Shown here: in pieces, positions 52,926-62,507 of the stretch | Layout: each line of letters opens with the position of its first letter | How positions within the stretch are numbered: position 1 is the first letter of the stretch | DNA from: Telluribacter humicola | GTDB taxonomy: Bacteria > Bacteroidota > Bacteroidia > Cytophagales > Spirosomataceae | Assembly (NCBI RefSeq): GCF_017355935.1 | Contig: NZ_JAFIQT010000008.1 | Span: forward strand, 62,001 to 126,000 | Length of the DNA: 64,000 bases | Direction of reading: 5' to 3' | The notes under the pieces: model-generated | Database searches by the model: none | Told to the model about the DNA's origin: nothing | What the model saw: the letters and a program-made list of their open reading frames with translations, nothing else | Position numbers and translations under genes: made by a program

Positions 52926-53972
52926 ATGTACAAACGTCTTTTGCTCCCCCTCCTCTTTCAATTTGATCCCGAGCAGGTTCATCACTTTGTGTGCGATGCC
53001 CTCCGGTTTTTTTATCGTTTGCCGCTGATGCCCGGTCTGATGCGGAAGCTCTTTGTTTATGAGCATCCATCCCTGGTACAGGAAGTAGCCGGACTACGGT
53101 TCCGGAATCCAGTAGGACTGGCCGCGGGCTTTGATAAAAATGCCGAATTGGTAGATGAAATGGCGGCGCTTGGTTTTGGGTACGTAGAGATAGGTACCGT
53201 TACACCCCGCCCGCAGCCCGGCAACGACCGGCCGCGTCTGTTCCGTCTGAAGGCCGATGGGGCTCTGATCAACCGCATGGGGTTCAATAACAAGGGAGCG
53301 GCGGTAGCTGCCGCTAAACTTAAAGCGCGTAAGTCGGATATACTGGTAGGGGGCAATATTGGGAAGAACAAGGTGACGCCCAACGAGCAGGCTCTGGATG
53401 ACTACATCGCCTGCTTTCATGAGTTGTACGAGGTAGTAGATTACTTTGTAGTCAACGTGAGCTCGCCCAACACACCCGGACTACGTGATCTGCAGGAGAA
53501 AGAACCACTCATGCACCTGCTTCGGGAGCTGCAGAGCCTGAACCTGACCAAGCCTAAGGCCAAGCCTATCTTCCTGAAGATAGCGCCTGACCTGAACCTG
53601 AGCCAGCTGGATGATATTATTGATATAGTAAAAGAGACAAAGATCGCGGGAGTAATCGCGACCAATACGACCATAGTCCGTAAAGGGTTGGAAACACCGA
53701 CCGAAGCGGTAGAGAAAATAGGAGCGGGGGGACTAAGTGGACAACCGCTTAAATACCGTTCCAGTGAGGTAATTCGTTATCTTTGTACTAAATCGGAGAA
53801 TGCCTTCCCTGTCATTGGTGTGGGAGGAATTGCATCTCCTGCCGATGCACTGGAAAAAATTGGAGCCGGAGCCGCCCTGATACAGGTATATACCGGTTTT
53901 ATATACGAAGGGCCGGGACTGGCCCGCCGTATCTGCAAAGCATTGGTCTCGGCTGCTGAGCCTCGCGCCTGA
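52926..53972 (+). CDS. pyrD: Dihydroorotate dehydrogenase (quinone), class 2
   Basis: A 348-residue FMN flavoprotein that oxidises dihydroorotate to orotate and passes electrons to quinone at the inner membrane (pyrimidine synthesis). The N-terminal amphipathic segment YKRLLLPLLFQFDPEQVHHF marks class 2. FMN and substrate sites: NPVGLAAGFDKNAE, GFGYVEIGTVTPRPQPGN, INRMGFNNKG, and the catalytic serine region VVNVSSPNTPGLR. The C-terminal phosphate loop reads IGVGGIASPADALEKIGAGA. Start and length are standard. ftsK follows after 46 bases on the same strand, so both may share a transcript. Confidence 0.96.
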   Translation: MYKRLLLPLLFQFDPEQVHHFVCDALRFFYRLPLMPGLMRKLFVYEHPSLVQEVAGLRFRNPVGLAAGFDKNAELVDEMAALGFGYVEIGTVTPRPQPGNDRPRLFRLKADGALINRMGFNNKGAAVAAAKLKARKSDILVGGNIGKNKVTPNEQALDDYIACFHELYEVVDYFVVNVSSPNTPGLRDLQEKEPLMHLLRELQSLNLTKPKAKPIFLKIAPDLNLSQLDDIIDIVKETKIAGVIATNTTIVRKGLETPTEAVEKIGAGGLSGQPLKYRSSEVIRYLCTKSENAFPVIGVGGIASPADALEKIGAGAALIQVYTGFIYEGPGLARRICKALVSAAEPRA

Positions 53973-54018
53973 TATGACGTTTCGATTAGAGAGAAAATTG
54001 TAAATTATTATTGCTACA

Positions 54019-56616
54019 ATGCCCGAGAAAACACCCCGAGGAAATTCATATCGCCCGAAGGAAAAGAAGGAGGAGTCCTCATCCGGCTTTCAGTTCTCGC
54101 TGAACTGGAGGGGAATTATCTCCAGTCCTAGAAGTTCGCTGGCCTGGGGCATGTTTTTTATGCTGATTGGGCTTTTGCTCGAAATCTCTTTTCTATCCTA
54201 TATTTTTACCGGCACCGCCGACCAGAGCGTAGTAGACGGCCTAGGTCAGGAGCCCATCCGGGACGCCGGACGCCAGACCCGCAATGCGCTGGGGCTGTTC
54301 GGAGCTACGGCTTCGCATATATTCGTGTACCGTTGGTTTGGTGTAGCCGCCCTGGCCCTGCCACTAGTCCCTTTTCTGTCGGGTTGGAAGCTTGTATTTC
54401 GTTCTGAGCTGCTGCCCCTGGCCCGTACTACCAAGGAAGTGATCTTCTATACCCTCTGGGTTAGTATGCTGATGGGGTATGTAGTACTCATGAGTGGTAC
54501 CGAACAAAGCCTGAGCTTCCTGTCCGGTGGCTTTGGCTATGAAGTCAATACCTTACTTTTTGGGTTGCTACGGTGGGGAAGTATACTGGCTATCGCCTTT
54601 ATTCTATTTCTCTATGTGGTGTACTTCTACAATGTCACATCTATTGATCTTAAAAAGAAAGTAGGTCGACAGTCAGATACCTATGCTTCGGATTATCCAT
54701 CGGCGGATGCCGAAGTCACAGGAGACGATGCCGAGGTACAACCCGCACCGGCTCCGGTAGCTCCCTACCGCCCCCTGGAAGAGTATACCTACGAGGAGGA
54801 GATACCTACCAATCATGCACCGGTCAGTACTGTACCGACTAATGGTGTAGCAGATAGTGACCTATCGGAAGAAGCCCCGGTAGAAAAAGAACTGCCTGTG
54901 GAGGTACAGCCCAAAGCTGTCGTTCCTAAGGTAGAAGAGCCGCTAGAGCCTGAGGATTTCGCAGGGTTCTTCCTAGATGAGTCGCCCGTTGTGGCCACGG
55001 AACCACCGCTTATTCTGGAGGTAGATGAGGCTCCCTCTCTGGGCTTGCCTCCGGATGATGAAGAAGAAGATATCAGTGAAAAAATATTGCGCGAAGCCGG
55101 GTACTATGATCCTACCATTGATCTGCCTTCGTACCAGTTCCCGACCGAAGAGCTGCTGAATGAAATCAACGAGAACCAGCAGGAGAAGGTATCGCAGGAG
55201 GAGCTGGAAAGCAACAAGAATCGCATCGTAGAAACGCTGGGTAGTTACGGTATTAATATTTCGAAGATCAAAGCTACCATCGGACCTACCGTAACCTTGT
55301 ATGAAATCATACCCGAGGCGGGCGTCCGTATATCCAAGATCAAAAACCTCGAAGGAGACATCGCGCTAAGCCTGGCGGCTCTGGGTATTCGTATTATTGC
55401 GCCCATGCCAGGCCGTGGTACCATCGGTATCGAAGTACCTAATAAGAATAGGGAGACCGTATTTATCCGTTCGGTACTGGGGAGCGAGCGCTTCCAGAAA
55501 GCCAACTACGACCTGCCGGTAGTACTGGGCAAAAACATCTCGAACGAAATCCACATTGCGGACCTGGCCAAGATGCCCCACCTGCTGATGGCTGGAGCCA
55601 CCGGTCAGGGTAAGTCAGTAGGTCTGAACGTAATTCTGGCTTCGCTGATCTATAAGAAGCACCCTTCACAGCTCAAGTTCGTACTGGTCGACCCCAAGAA
55701 GGTGGAGCTTACCCTGTTCAACAAGCTGGAGCGTCACTTCCTGGCCAAGTTGCCTAACAGCGAAGAGGCTATCATTACGGATACTAAGAAGGTAATCTAT
55801 ACACTGAACTCGCTTTGTATCGAGATGGACGCGCGCTATGACCTGCTGAAGGAAGGAGCCGTACGTAACATTAAAGAATACAACGCCAAATTTGTACAGC
55901 GGCGCCTGAACCCGGAAAAGGGGCATAAGTTTCTGCCGTATATAGTACTGGTCATAGACGAGCTGGCCGACCTGATGATGACCGCCGGTAAAGAAGTGGA
56001 GACGCCCATTGCCCGTCTGGCCCAGCTGGCGCGTGCTGTAGGTATTCACCTGGTACTGGCCACGCAGCGCCCCTCGGTCAAGGTTATTACCGGTCTCATC
56101 AAGGCTAACTTCCCGGCTCGTTTGTCGTTCCGGGTTACGTCCAGCATCGACTCCCGCACCATTCTGGATACGGGTGGAGCCGAGCAACTGGTAGGGCAGG
56201 GGGACATGCTCCTGGCGATCAACTCCGACATCGTGCGCCTGCAGTGCCCGTTCATTGATACCCGCGAGGTAGAGGATATATGTGACTTTATCGGTAGTCA
56301 GCGTGGCTACGAAGAGGCTTACGCGCTGCCTGAGTATGAGGGCGAAGACGGCGGAGAAGGACGCGCCGAACTGAATGTGGAGGACTTTGACCAGCTACTC
56401 GGTGAGGCAGCTCGCCTGATCGTGACACACCAGCAGGGTAGTACTTCGCTCATACAGCGTAAAATGAAGCTTGGATATAACCGGGCCGGCCGGATTATGG
56501 ACCAGCTGGAGGTGATTGGTGTGGTAGGGCCCTTTACCGGAAGCAAGGCCCGCGATGTACTTTTCCACGATCTGGAGAGCCTGGAGCAGCACATGAAGAG
56601 TATGGCTATAGCCTAG
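54019..56616 (+). CDS. ftsK: DNA translocase FtsK
   Basis: An 865-residue septal DNA pump. Four hydrophobic segments lie in the first 215 residues, anchoring it at the division site. A long acidic linker (about 225-370) follows. The RecA-like motor has Walker A GATGQGKS (near 525-532) and Walker B VLVIDELADL (near 644). The C-terminal winged-helix gamma domain (about 790-860, QGSTSLIQRKMKLGYNRAGR) reads polar KOPS-like sites and activates XerCD. It separates chromosome dimers at cell division. lolA follows after 145 bases, a frequent neighbour of ftsK in this phylum. Confidence 0.96.
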   Translation: MPEKTPRGNSYRPKEKKEESSSGFQFSLNWRGIISSPRSSLAWGMFFMLIGLLLEISFLSYIFTGTADQSVVDGLGQEPIRDAGRQTRNALGLFGATASHIFVYRWFGVAALALPLVPFLSGWKLVFRSELLPLARTTKEVIFYTLWVSMLMGYVVLMSGTEQSLSFLSGGFGYEVNTLLFGLLRWGSILAIAFILFLYVVYFYNVTSIDLKKKVGRQSDTYASDYPSADAEVTGDDAEVQPAPAPVAPYRPLEEYTYEEEIPTNHAPVSTVPTNGVADSDLSEEAPVEKELPVEVQPKAVVPKVEEPLEPEDFAGFFLDESPVVATEPPLILEVDEAPSLGLPPDDEEEDISEKILREAGYYDPTIDLPSYQFPTEELLNEINENQQEKVSQEELESNKNRIVETLGSYGINISKIKATIGPTVTLYEIIPEAGVRISKIKNLEGDIALSLAALGIRIIAPMPGRGTIGIEVPNKNRETVFIRSVLGSERFQKANYDLPVVLGKNISNEIHIADLAKMPHLLMAGATGQGKSVGLNVILASLIYKKHPSQLKFVLVDPKKVELTLFNKLERHFLAKLPNSEEAIITDTKKVIYTLNSLCIEMDARYDLLKEGAVRNIKEYNAKFVQRRLNPEKGHKFLPYIVLVIDELADLMMTAGKEVETPIARLAQLARAVGIHLVLATQRPSVKVITGLIKANFPARLSFRVTSSIDSRTILDTGGAEQLVGQGDMLLAINSDIVRLQCPFIDTREVEDICDFIGSQRGYEEAYALPEYEGEDGGEGRAELNVEDFDQLLGEAARLIVTHQQGSTSLIQRKMKLGYNRAGRIMDQLEVIGVVGPFTGSKARDVLFHDLESLEQHMKSMAIA

Positions 56617-56675
56617 TGGCTCCCGCCGTAGATCTATTTGGAACAAGGAAGCATGATGCTGCGTTAAACCTCATG

Positions 56676-56683
56676 TACTTTTG
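56676..56683 (+). promoter_or_regulatory. Possible -7 box of the LolA-type gene
   Basis: TACTTTTG is an exact TAnnTTTG match in the ftsK-lolA gap. It predicts a leader of about 75 bases. The -33 element is weak. Confidence 0.35.
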
Positions 56684-56761
56684 CTTGTCAAACTACTGAA
56701 TCTTTGAAACAAGCAGGTAAAGACATTTGTAGAATTAAGTTTAGCAATTAATACGTATATC

Positions 56762-57412
56762 ATGAAAAGAACAATTGTTTTCGTAGTGTTGGTGATGGCT
56801 GGTTTTCTGACCGCTTTGGCTAACCCCGCACTGGCTCAGAATGATAAGAAAGCAGCGGCTATACTGGATGCCATGAGTAATAAGTATAAGAACATGAAGG
56901 CGTTCAAAGCTGCTTTTACCTATGTGCCGGAAGGGGGAAAACCAATGAAAGGAGACGCTACGGTAAAAGGTAGTAAGTTTCGCTTAAAAATGGCCGGGCA
57001 GGAGATCTTTAACGACGGTACCACCATGGCTACCTATATCAAGGAAACCAACGAGGTCAACCTTCAGGACTTCGATCCCAACGAAGCCGGTGGACTGGAC
57101 CCTACCAAGATCTACACCGCCTATAAGAATGGCTTTAAGTATAACTTTCTGAAAGAAGTAAAAGAGGGTGGACAGACCTACGAAGTAGTAGAGTTGACTC
57201 CTACGACCAATAAAAATGGTCAGGTATCTAAAGTAGAGATTCAGGTAAATAAAGCTGATAAGTCGATCAAGAGCTGGAAGATCTTCCAGAAGAATGGTCA
57301 GCGTGTGACTTACAAAGTAGATAGCTTCGAGCCTAATGTTAACGTAGCTGATACCTTCTTTGCCTTCAACGCCAAGCAGTATCCTGGTGTAGAGGTAGTG
57401 GATCTGCGATAG
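56762..57412 (+). CDS. LolA-type outer-membrane lipoprotein carrier
   Basis: A 216-residue periplasmic protein with a signal peptide ending ANPALAQ. The LolA half-barrel is recognisable in KNMKAFKAAFTYVPEGG, KGDATVKGSKFRLKMAGQEI, FNDGTTMATYIKETNEVNL and SKVEIQVNKADKSIKSWKIF. LolA shuttles lipoproteins from the LolCDE exporter to the outer membrane. Its place directly after ftsK supports the LolA assignment. The stop codon TAG (57410-57412) lies in the left arm of a long imperfect inverted repeat shared with purQ. Confidence 0.88.
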   Translation: MKRTIVFVVLVMAGFLTALANPALAQNDKKAAAILDAMSNKYKNMKAFKAAFTYVPEGGKPMKGDATVKGSKFRLKMAGQEIFNDGTTMATYIKETNEVNLQDFDPNEAGGLDPTKIYTAYKNGFKYNFLKEVKEGGQTYEVVELTPTTNKNGQVSKVEIQVNKADKSIKSWKIFQKNGQRVTYKVDSFEPNVNVADTFFAFNAKQYPGVEVVDLR

Positions 57413-57554
57413 CTTTTAGTTGTTAGCTTCTTCTTATTGGACTGACAGTGCTATTTAACATTGAAATGCAAAGAGGGTGAAACGATATCGTTTCACCCTC
57501 TTCTGTTATATAAGAACTACTAGCTAATAACTAAAAGCTAACAACTAATAGCTA
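57410..57554. repeat. Nested inverted and tandem repeats at the lolA/purQ junction
   Basis: The 19-base arm TAGCTTTTAGTTGTTAGCT (57410-57428) matches the reverse complement of 57522-57540 and of 57536-57554 at 18 of 19 positions each. The last two copies overlap with a 14-base period. The left arm contains the lolA stop and the rightmost copy contains the purQ stop. A perfect terminator palindrome lies between them. Confidence 0.8.
57471..57502. terminator. Perfect 32-base palindromic bidirectional terminator
   Basis: AAGAGGGTGAAACGAT (57471-57486) and ATCGTTTCACCCTCTT (57487-57502) are exact reverse complements. It serves the convergent lolA (+) and purQ (-) genes. Confidence 0.85.
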
Positions 57555-58241
57555 CACCAGTACATTCAGAACCTGCTCCAGGATAAGCTTTCCATCGGTA
57601 TTGCCCAGGGCGCAGTCCGCGGCGCGCTCAGGGTGAGGCATCATCCCGAATACATTACGACCTTCGTTACAGATACCGGCTATGTTGTCAAGGCTACCAT
57701 TGGGGTTCGCTGCGTCGGTAATAGTACCATTCTCATCGCAGTAGCGGAACAGTACCTGATCGTTATCGTTAAGGCGCTTCAGCGAATCAGCATCGGTAAA
57801 GTAGCGTCCTTCAGCGTGAGCGATGGGTATCTTGAAAGCTCTGTCCAGATCCAGACCGCTGGTCAGCAGAGAGTTGTTAGTTTCAGCCTTAAGATGCACA
57901 TTACGGCAGATGAACTTCTGGCCGTTGTTACGCAGCAGAACGCCCGGAGTCAGTTCGGCTTCACAAAGGATCTGAAAACCATTGCAGATACCTAGTACGT
58001 AGCCTCCGCGTTTGGCGTGCTGAATCACCTCATTCATAATGGGCGAAAAGCGGGAAATAGCTCCCGAACGCAGGTAATCACCGTAAGAAAAACCACCAGG
58101 CAGTACGATCAGGTCGCAGCCCTGCAGGTCATGGTCTTTGTGCCAGAGCTTAACTACCTCCTGGCCCAGGTTATGCTGCAAAGCGTATACGGCGTCGTCG
58201 TCACAATTAGAGCCCGGGAATACTACTACTCCAAATTTCAT
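57552..58241 (-). CDS. purQ: Phosphoribosylformylglycinamidine synthase, glutaminase subunit
   Basis: A 229-residue class I glutamine amidotransferase that supplies ammonia to PurL in purine synthesis. The catalytic triad is C86 in GICNGFQIL with H203 and E205 in MPHPERA. The opening KFGVVVFPGSNCDDDAVYAL and LPGGFSYGDYLRSGAI are PurQ-specific. As a stand-alone subunit it needs PurL and PurS, which are not in the window. A perfect TAnnTTTG box lies 36 bases upstream. The stop codon lies in a repeat arm shared with lolA. Confidence 0.96.
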   Translation of the reverse strand: MKFGVVVFPGSNCDDDAVYALQHNLGQEVVKLWHKDHDLQGCDLIVLPGGFSYGDYLRSGAISRFSPIMNEVIQHAKRGGYVLGICNGFQILCEAELTPGVLLRNNGQKFICRNVHLKAETNNSLLTSGLDLDRAFKIPIAHAEGRYFTDADSLKRLNDNDQVLFRYCDENGTITDAANPNGSLDNIAGICNEGRNVFGMMPHPERAADCALGNTDGKLILEQVLNVLV

Positions 58242-58276
58242 ATCTTACTTATATAAAGGATGTTCGGTTATTTACG

Positions 58277-58284
58277 CAAAGATA
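58277..58284 (-). promoter_or_regulatory. Possible -7 box of purQ
   Basis: The minus strand reads TATCTTTG, an exact TAnnTTTG match, predicting a leader of about 31 bases. No TTTG is at -33. No PurR-like operator was recognised. Confidence 0.45.
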
Positions 58285-58452
58285 ACGCTTTGACGCAATG
58301 AATCATTCATGAAGTACTAATAATAGATAAACGTAACACCAGGAATATAAAACATAAAGTCTGCACAGAGGCTGAGTTAAGAGTAAATGCCGTCTGTCTA
58401 AACCCTTTACTAGGGTATTTAAAGATCTGCTCATTATCCCCCGCATTTTTAT

Positions 58453-60090
58453 ATGAAATACTGTCTGCTATTAGTAGTACTGGCTGCCGGACTGGCCTTT
58501 AGATTGCCTCAGCAACCGGCCGATACACGTCCGAATATCATATGGATTACCTGTGAGGACATGAGTCCGGAGCATCTGGCCAGTTACGGCAGTAAGCTTA
58601 CCCGCACACCCCATACCGACAGGCTGGCGGCGGAGGGTATCCGCTATACCAACACCTATTCGATATCGGGCGTATGTGCTCCTAGCCGCTCTTCCCTGAT
58701 TACAGGTATGTACCAGACCTCCATTGGTACCCAGAATATGCGTACGCTGGCGCTTTCGGCCAATGCTAAAGATGACTACCCGGCTGGCTTTGTATCTTAT
58801 TCAGCGGTGTTGCCCCAGGGGGTGAAGTGTTTCTCGGAGTACCTGCGGGAGGCAGGGTACTACTGCACCAATAACGTCAAGCAAGATTATCAGTTTGAAG
58901 CGCCCGTAACGGCCTGGGATGAGAGCAGCCCTCGCGCGCACTGGCGAAATGGTACAAAGTCGAAATCGGGTGGAAAGCCCTTCTTCGCTATTTTTAACTT
59001 CACTACTACGCACGAGTCGCAGGTATGGTCGCGGGAGCAGGAGCCACTCCTGGTACGGCCGGAGGATGTTGTAGTACCTATATATTACCCAGACACCCCA
59101 AAGGTACGGCACGATATAGCCCGCCACCAGTCCAACGTGATGCGAATGGATGCGCAGGTAGGAGAGGTAATGGAGCAACTGGAAGAAGATGGTCTGCTCG
59201 ATAATACCATTGTATTCTTTTACAGTGACCACGGCGACGGCCTCCCCTTTGTAAAGCGGGAAGTATACGACCGGGGGCTCAAAGTACCTCTCATCGTGCG
59301 GTTTCCGGATAAGCGGGGTGCCGGTACTACGGATAGTCAGCTGATCAGCTTTGTGGATTTTGCTCCTACCGCCCTGTCGCTGGCCGGAGTACCCATCCCG
59401 AAGCACATGCAGGGGCAGGCGTTTTTGGGAAACCAGAAGGCTACAACTCCCCGGCGGTACATCTACGCAGCCCGTGACCGGATGGATTCGGAGATTGACC
59501 GGGTAAGAGCTGTGCGGGACCAACGCTACAAGTACATTCGCAACTATCAGCCCGAGAAACCTTTCTACCAGAATATCAAGTACCGGTTGCAACAGCCGGG
59601 TATGCAGGATATTATCCGGCTCCGGGACGAAGGCAAGCTGAATAGGACGCAGATGCGGTGGTTCCAGACCAAGCCCAAAGAAGAACTCTACGATTGTGAG
59701 GCTGACCCGATGGAATTTACTAACCTGGCTGAGAAGCCGGAGATGCAGGCCAAACTCAACGAGCTTCGGAAAAAGATGGACGAATGGCAAAAACGCTACG
59801 GTGACTACGGCGATATGCCCGAAATGGATATGGTCCGGAAGTGGTGGGGAACCAGTGATCTAAGCAAGGGAGCTCCTGTGACGGCTACTCCGGTTGTACA
59901 GAGAAAAGGGGAGCGCGTTGCCATAAAATCGGCTACACCGGGTGCTTCCATCGGCTACCGTTTTACCAACAGTGGTCCCTGGTCAGTATATACCGGGCCA
60001 TTTAGTATAGAGGGGGACACTTTATATTTAATAGCACACCGTATTGGCTACACACCTTCAGTAGTAAAAGCAGAAAAACTGGCACGATGA
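58453..60090 (+). CDS. Sulfatase, N-sulfoglucosamine sulfohydrolase-like
   Basis: A 545-residue exported sulfatase with a short signal peptide (1-18). The sulfatase signature SGVCAPSRSSLITG places the formylglycine precursor at C75 in CxPSR context. Metal-binding acids are at E35/D36 in WITCEDMSPE and in FFYSDHGDGLP near 257-267. A C-terminal extension of about 90 residues after the family core includes a chitobiase-like beta-sandwich (GASIGYRFTNSGPWSVYTGP). It probably desulfates extracellular glycans. Maturation needs an anaerobic-type or other formylglycine-generating enzyme encoded elsewhere. It complements the GH20 enzyme functionally. Confidence 0.92.
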   Translation: MKYCLLLVVLAAGLAFRLPQQPADTRPNIIWITCEDMSPEHLASYGSKLTRTPHTDRLAAEGIRYTNTYSISGVCAPSRSSLITGMYQTSIGTQNMRTLALSANAKDDYPAGFVSYSAVLPQGVKCFSEYLREAGYYCTNNVKQDYQFEAPVTAWDESSPRAHWRNGTKSKSGGKPFFAIFNFTTTHESQVWSREQEPLLVRPEDVVVPIYYPDTPKVRHDIARHQSNVMRMDAQVGEVMEQLEEDGLLDNTIVFFYSDHGDGLPFVKREVYDRGLKVPLIVRFPDKRGAGTTDSQLISFVDFAPTALSLAGVPIPKHMQGQAFLGNQKATTPRRYIYAARDRMDSEIDRVRAVRDQRYKYIRNYQPEKPFYQNIKYRLQQPGMQDIIRLRDEGKLNRTQMRWFQTKPKEELYDCEADPMEFTNLAEKPEMQAKLNELRKKMDEWQKRYGDYGDMPEMDMVRKWWGTSDLSKGAPVTATPVVQRKGERVAIKSATPGASIGYRFTNSGPWSVYTGPFSIEGDTLYLIAHRIGYTPSVVKAEKLAR

Positions 60091-60526
60091 ATGTATAGGA
60101 ATGATTGAGCTTATAAAGTACCGGCTAGATATGTTTCCAGTACTAAAGCCCATTGCATTTAATTGAATTTTAATGCCTTAAATAATGGCATGAAGTAACC
60201 TATGTGTAAATTGTGACGACAATAACAGAGGTGTGACAGACTCATAAACGATTGGACTATCCTCAGTAAAGAAAGTAGATACTTTGAAGCGGATGAGAAG
60301 TATATACAGCCATTACTGGAGAGCCTTCCTGTTATAATTATTGTAGCCCTATAGAATACAAAATAACGTTTACCCTCGAAACCTTATCGGCTATTGCTCT
60401 TGAGGTAGCATGATGTCTGATCAGCTATGATAGAATCATAATGACATTGTAGACCGAGGCGCCGGAGGTAAAGGAGCTGACAGCATAACAAATACCCACT
60501 CTATATATTACCCTCTCTGTGATTGT
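60091..60526. other. Intergenic region after the sulfatase gene
   Basis: A 436-base gap with no convincing open frame on either strand and no strong hairpin or RNA gene recognised. It may hold the promoter of the next small secreted protein. Confidence 0.5.
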
Positions 60527-60910
60527 ATGATTAAAAAACTACTTCTAGTAGCCTGCCTCGTCGGAGGCAGTCAGGTGTATGCGCAGCAAACGTATTTCAG
60601 GTCCCGCATGGGCAACTCAGATTTCCAGATTAATTATAGCAATGGACGCTATCTGATGATGGAACTGCCCGTAAAGGAATGTCAGGACTCAATGGCCCGT
60701 CAGGGGGAATTTATTGTAACGGAGGTTGAAGAAAAGAAAGACAATTTCTTTCACTTTGGATACACCATAATGCGGGGTATATGGGTAGAAGGTATATTCG
60801 TTCATAACCTGACGCTGGTCTGTAACAGCAAGAAAGATCCTGAACAAACTTTCGTGCTCTACTTCGGCAATCGATTCTTTGCCGGCAACCGCTATCTGGT
60901 CAGACGCTGA
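60527..60910 (+). CDS. Small secreted protein of unknown function
   Basis: A 127-residue protein with a clear signal peptide (KKLLLVACLVGGSQVYA, cleaved before QQ). The mature part has several beta strands (YFRSRMGNSDFQINYSNGRY, IMRGIWVEGIFVHNLTLVC, TFVLYFGNRFFAGNRYLV) and two cysteines that could pair. I recognise no family. It follows a long spacer and ends just before a 27-bp perfect terminator, so it forms a single-gene unit. Confidence 0.72.
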   Translation: MIKKLLLVACLVGGSQVYAQQTYFRSRMGNSDFQINYSNGRYLMMELPVKECQDSMARQGEFIVTEVEEKKDNFFHFGYTIMRGIWVEGIFVHNLTLVCNSKKDPEQTFVLYFGNRFFAGNRYLVRR

Positions 60911-60919
60911 TCCAGGCGG

Positions 60920-60975
60920 TAAAGTCTATCAAAAAAGTCCCGGCCAAGTGGCCGGGACTTTTTTGATAGACTTTA
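60920..60975. terminator. Perfect 27-bp bidirectional terminator
   Basis: The arms 60920-60946 and 60949-60975 are exact reverse complements with a 2-base centre and the core AAAAAAGTCCCGGCCA. It is the longest perfect stem in the window and serves the small secreted protein (+) and ahcY (-). Confidence 0.92.
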
Positions 60976-60992
60976 CTATGTACTGTAATCTC

Positions 60993-62309
60993 TTAGTAAC
61001 GGTACGTATCCGGCTTGAACGGACCCTGAGGCGTTACACCGATGTACTCAGCCTGATCAGATTCAAGCGTCTCCAGACGGGCACCTACGTGAGCCAGGTG
61101 CAGAGCAGCTACCTTCTCATCCAGTACCTTAGGAAGTACATATACTTTGTTCTCGTAGCTCTGTGAGTTAGTCCACAGCTCGATCTGCGCCAGTGTCTGG
61201 TTAGAGAATGAGCATGACATCACGAATGATGGGTGACCCATGGCACAGCCCAGGTTCACCAGACGGCCTTCGGCCAGAACGATGATATCCTTGCCATCAA
61301 TGTTGTACATATCCACCTGCGGCTTGATCTGCGACTTGGTGTGACCGTACGCCTGGTTCAACCATGCCATGTCGATCTCGTTGTCGAAGTGGCCGATGTT
61401 ACATACTACAGCCTTATCGCGCATTTTCTTGAAGTGACGCTCCGTAATAATACGAACGTTACCGGTAGCCGTAACAAAGATGTTAGCACGCTCAGCCGCT
61501 TCGTCCATAGGGATTACTTCGTAGCCATCCATAGCAGCCTGAAGCGCACAGATAGGATCGATTTCGGTTACCAGTACGCGGCAACCGGCTCCACGCAGTG
61601 ACTCAGCCGAGCCTTTTCCTACGTCACCATAACCCGCTACCACGGCTACTTTACCAGCCAGCATCAGGTCAGTGGCACGACGAATCGCGTCAACCAGTGA
61701 CTCGCGGCAGCCGTACTTGTTATCAAATTTCGACTTCGTTACCGAGTCGTTTACGTTGATAGCAGGCAGGTGCAGCGTACCTTTCTTCTGACGCTCGTAC
61801 AGACGGTGTACACCGGTAGTAGTCTCCTCTGACAGACCCTTGATATTAGGGATCAGCTCAGGATATACATCAAATACCATGTTGGTCAGGTCACCACCGT
61901 CGTCCAGGATCATGTTCAGAGGCTGGCGCTCTTCACCGAAGAACAGCGTCTGCTCGATGCACCAGTTAAACTCCTCTTCGTTCATGCCTTTCCAGGCGTA
62001 CACCGGGATACCGGCAGCCGCGATAGCGGCAGCGGCGTGATCCTGCGTAGAGAAAATATTACAGGAAGACCAGGTAACTTCGGCACCCAGGGCGGTCAGG
62101 GTTTCGATCAGTACCGCAGTCTGAATAGTCATGTGCAGACAACCGGCGATGCGGGCGCCTTTCAGCGGCTGCTGAGGACCGTACTCGGCACGGATTGACA
62201 TCAGACCGGGCATCTCAGCCTCAGCCAGGGTAATTTCTTTACGACCCCACTCGGCCAGTGTAATGTCTTTTACTTTGTACGGAACGTACGTTTGTGTTGA
62301 AGTTGACAT
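60993..62309 (-). CDS. ahcY: Adenosylhomocysteinase
   Basis: A 438-residue NAD-dependent enzyme that hydrolyses S-adenosylhomocysteine to homocysteine and adenosine, removing the methyltransferase inhibitor. Motifs: [33 protein letters not shown], the NAD fold [31 protein letters not shown] and the C-terminal KPDTYRY. The homocysteine made can go to cystathionine beta-synthase (42.5 kb). A perfect TAnnTTTG box lies 32 bases upstream. Start and length are standard. Confidence 0.97.
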   Translation of the reverse strand: MSTSTQTYVPYKVKDITLAEWGRKEITLAEAEMPGLMSIRAEYGPQQPLKGARIAGCLHMTIQTAVLIETLTALGAEVTWSSCNIFSTQDHAAAAIAAAGIPVYAWKGMNEEEFNWCIEQTLFFGEERQPLNMILDDGGDLTNMVFDVYPELIPNIKGLSEETTTGVHRLYERQKKGTLHLPAINVNDSVTKSKFDNKYGCRESLVDAIRRATDLMLAGKVAVVAGYGDVGKGSAESLRGAGCRVLVTEIDPICALQAAMDGYEVIPMDEAAERANIFVTATGNVRIITERHFKKMRDKAVVCNIGHFDNEIDMAWLNQAYGHTKSQIKPQVDMYNIDGKDIIVLAEGRLVNLGCAMGHPSFVMSCSFSNQTLAQIELWTNSQSYENKVYVLPKVLDEKVAALHLAHVGARLETLESDQAEYIGVTPQGPFKPDTYRY

Positions 62310-62340
62310 ATCAGTATAGTGATTTTAGTCAGAATATTGA

Positions 62341-62348
62341 CAAAGGTA
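62341..62348 (-). promoter_or_regulatory. Predicted -7 box of ahcY
   Basis: The minus strand reads TACCTTTG, an exact TAnnTTTG match, predicting a leader of about 27 bases. It is the same octamer as upstream of lipA. Confidence 0.5.
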
Positions 62349-62507
62349 CCAGCTAAGACTAATATTTGGAAGAAATGTAGATTAAAATTGCCTAATGAAG
62401 CCTAAAATTGGATATATTATCTAATATACCTCTACTGCAGCAGAAAGCTCTAGAAAGATCATCAGCTATATAACTGCTTTACAGATATTTTGTCTAGGGT
62501 CACTTTA

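Noticed and set aside
58801-59790. 329-codon antisense frame in the sulfatase gene
   Set aside because: A shadow of the sulfatase codon pattern; the plus-strand frame has complete sulfatase motifs.
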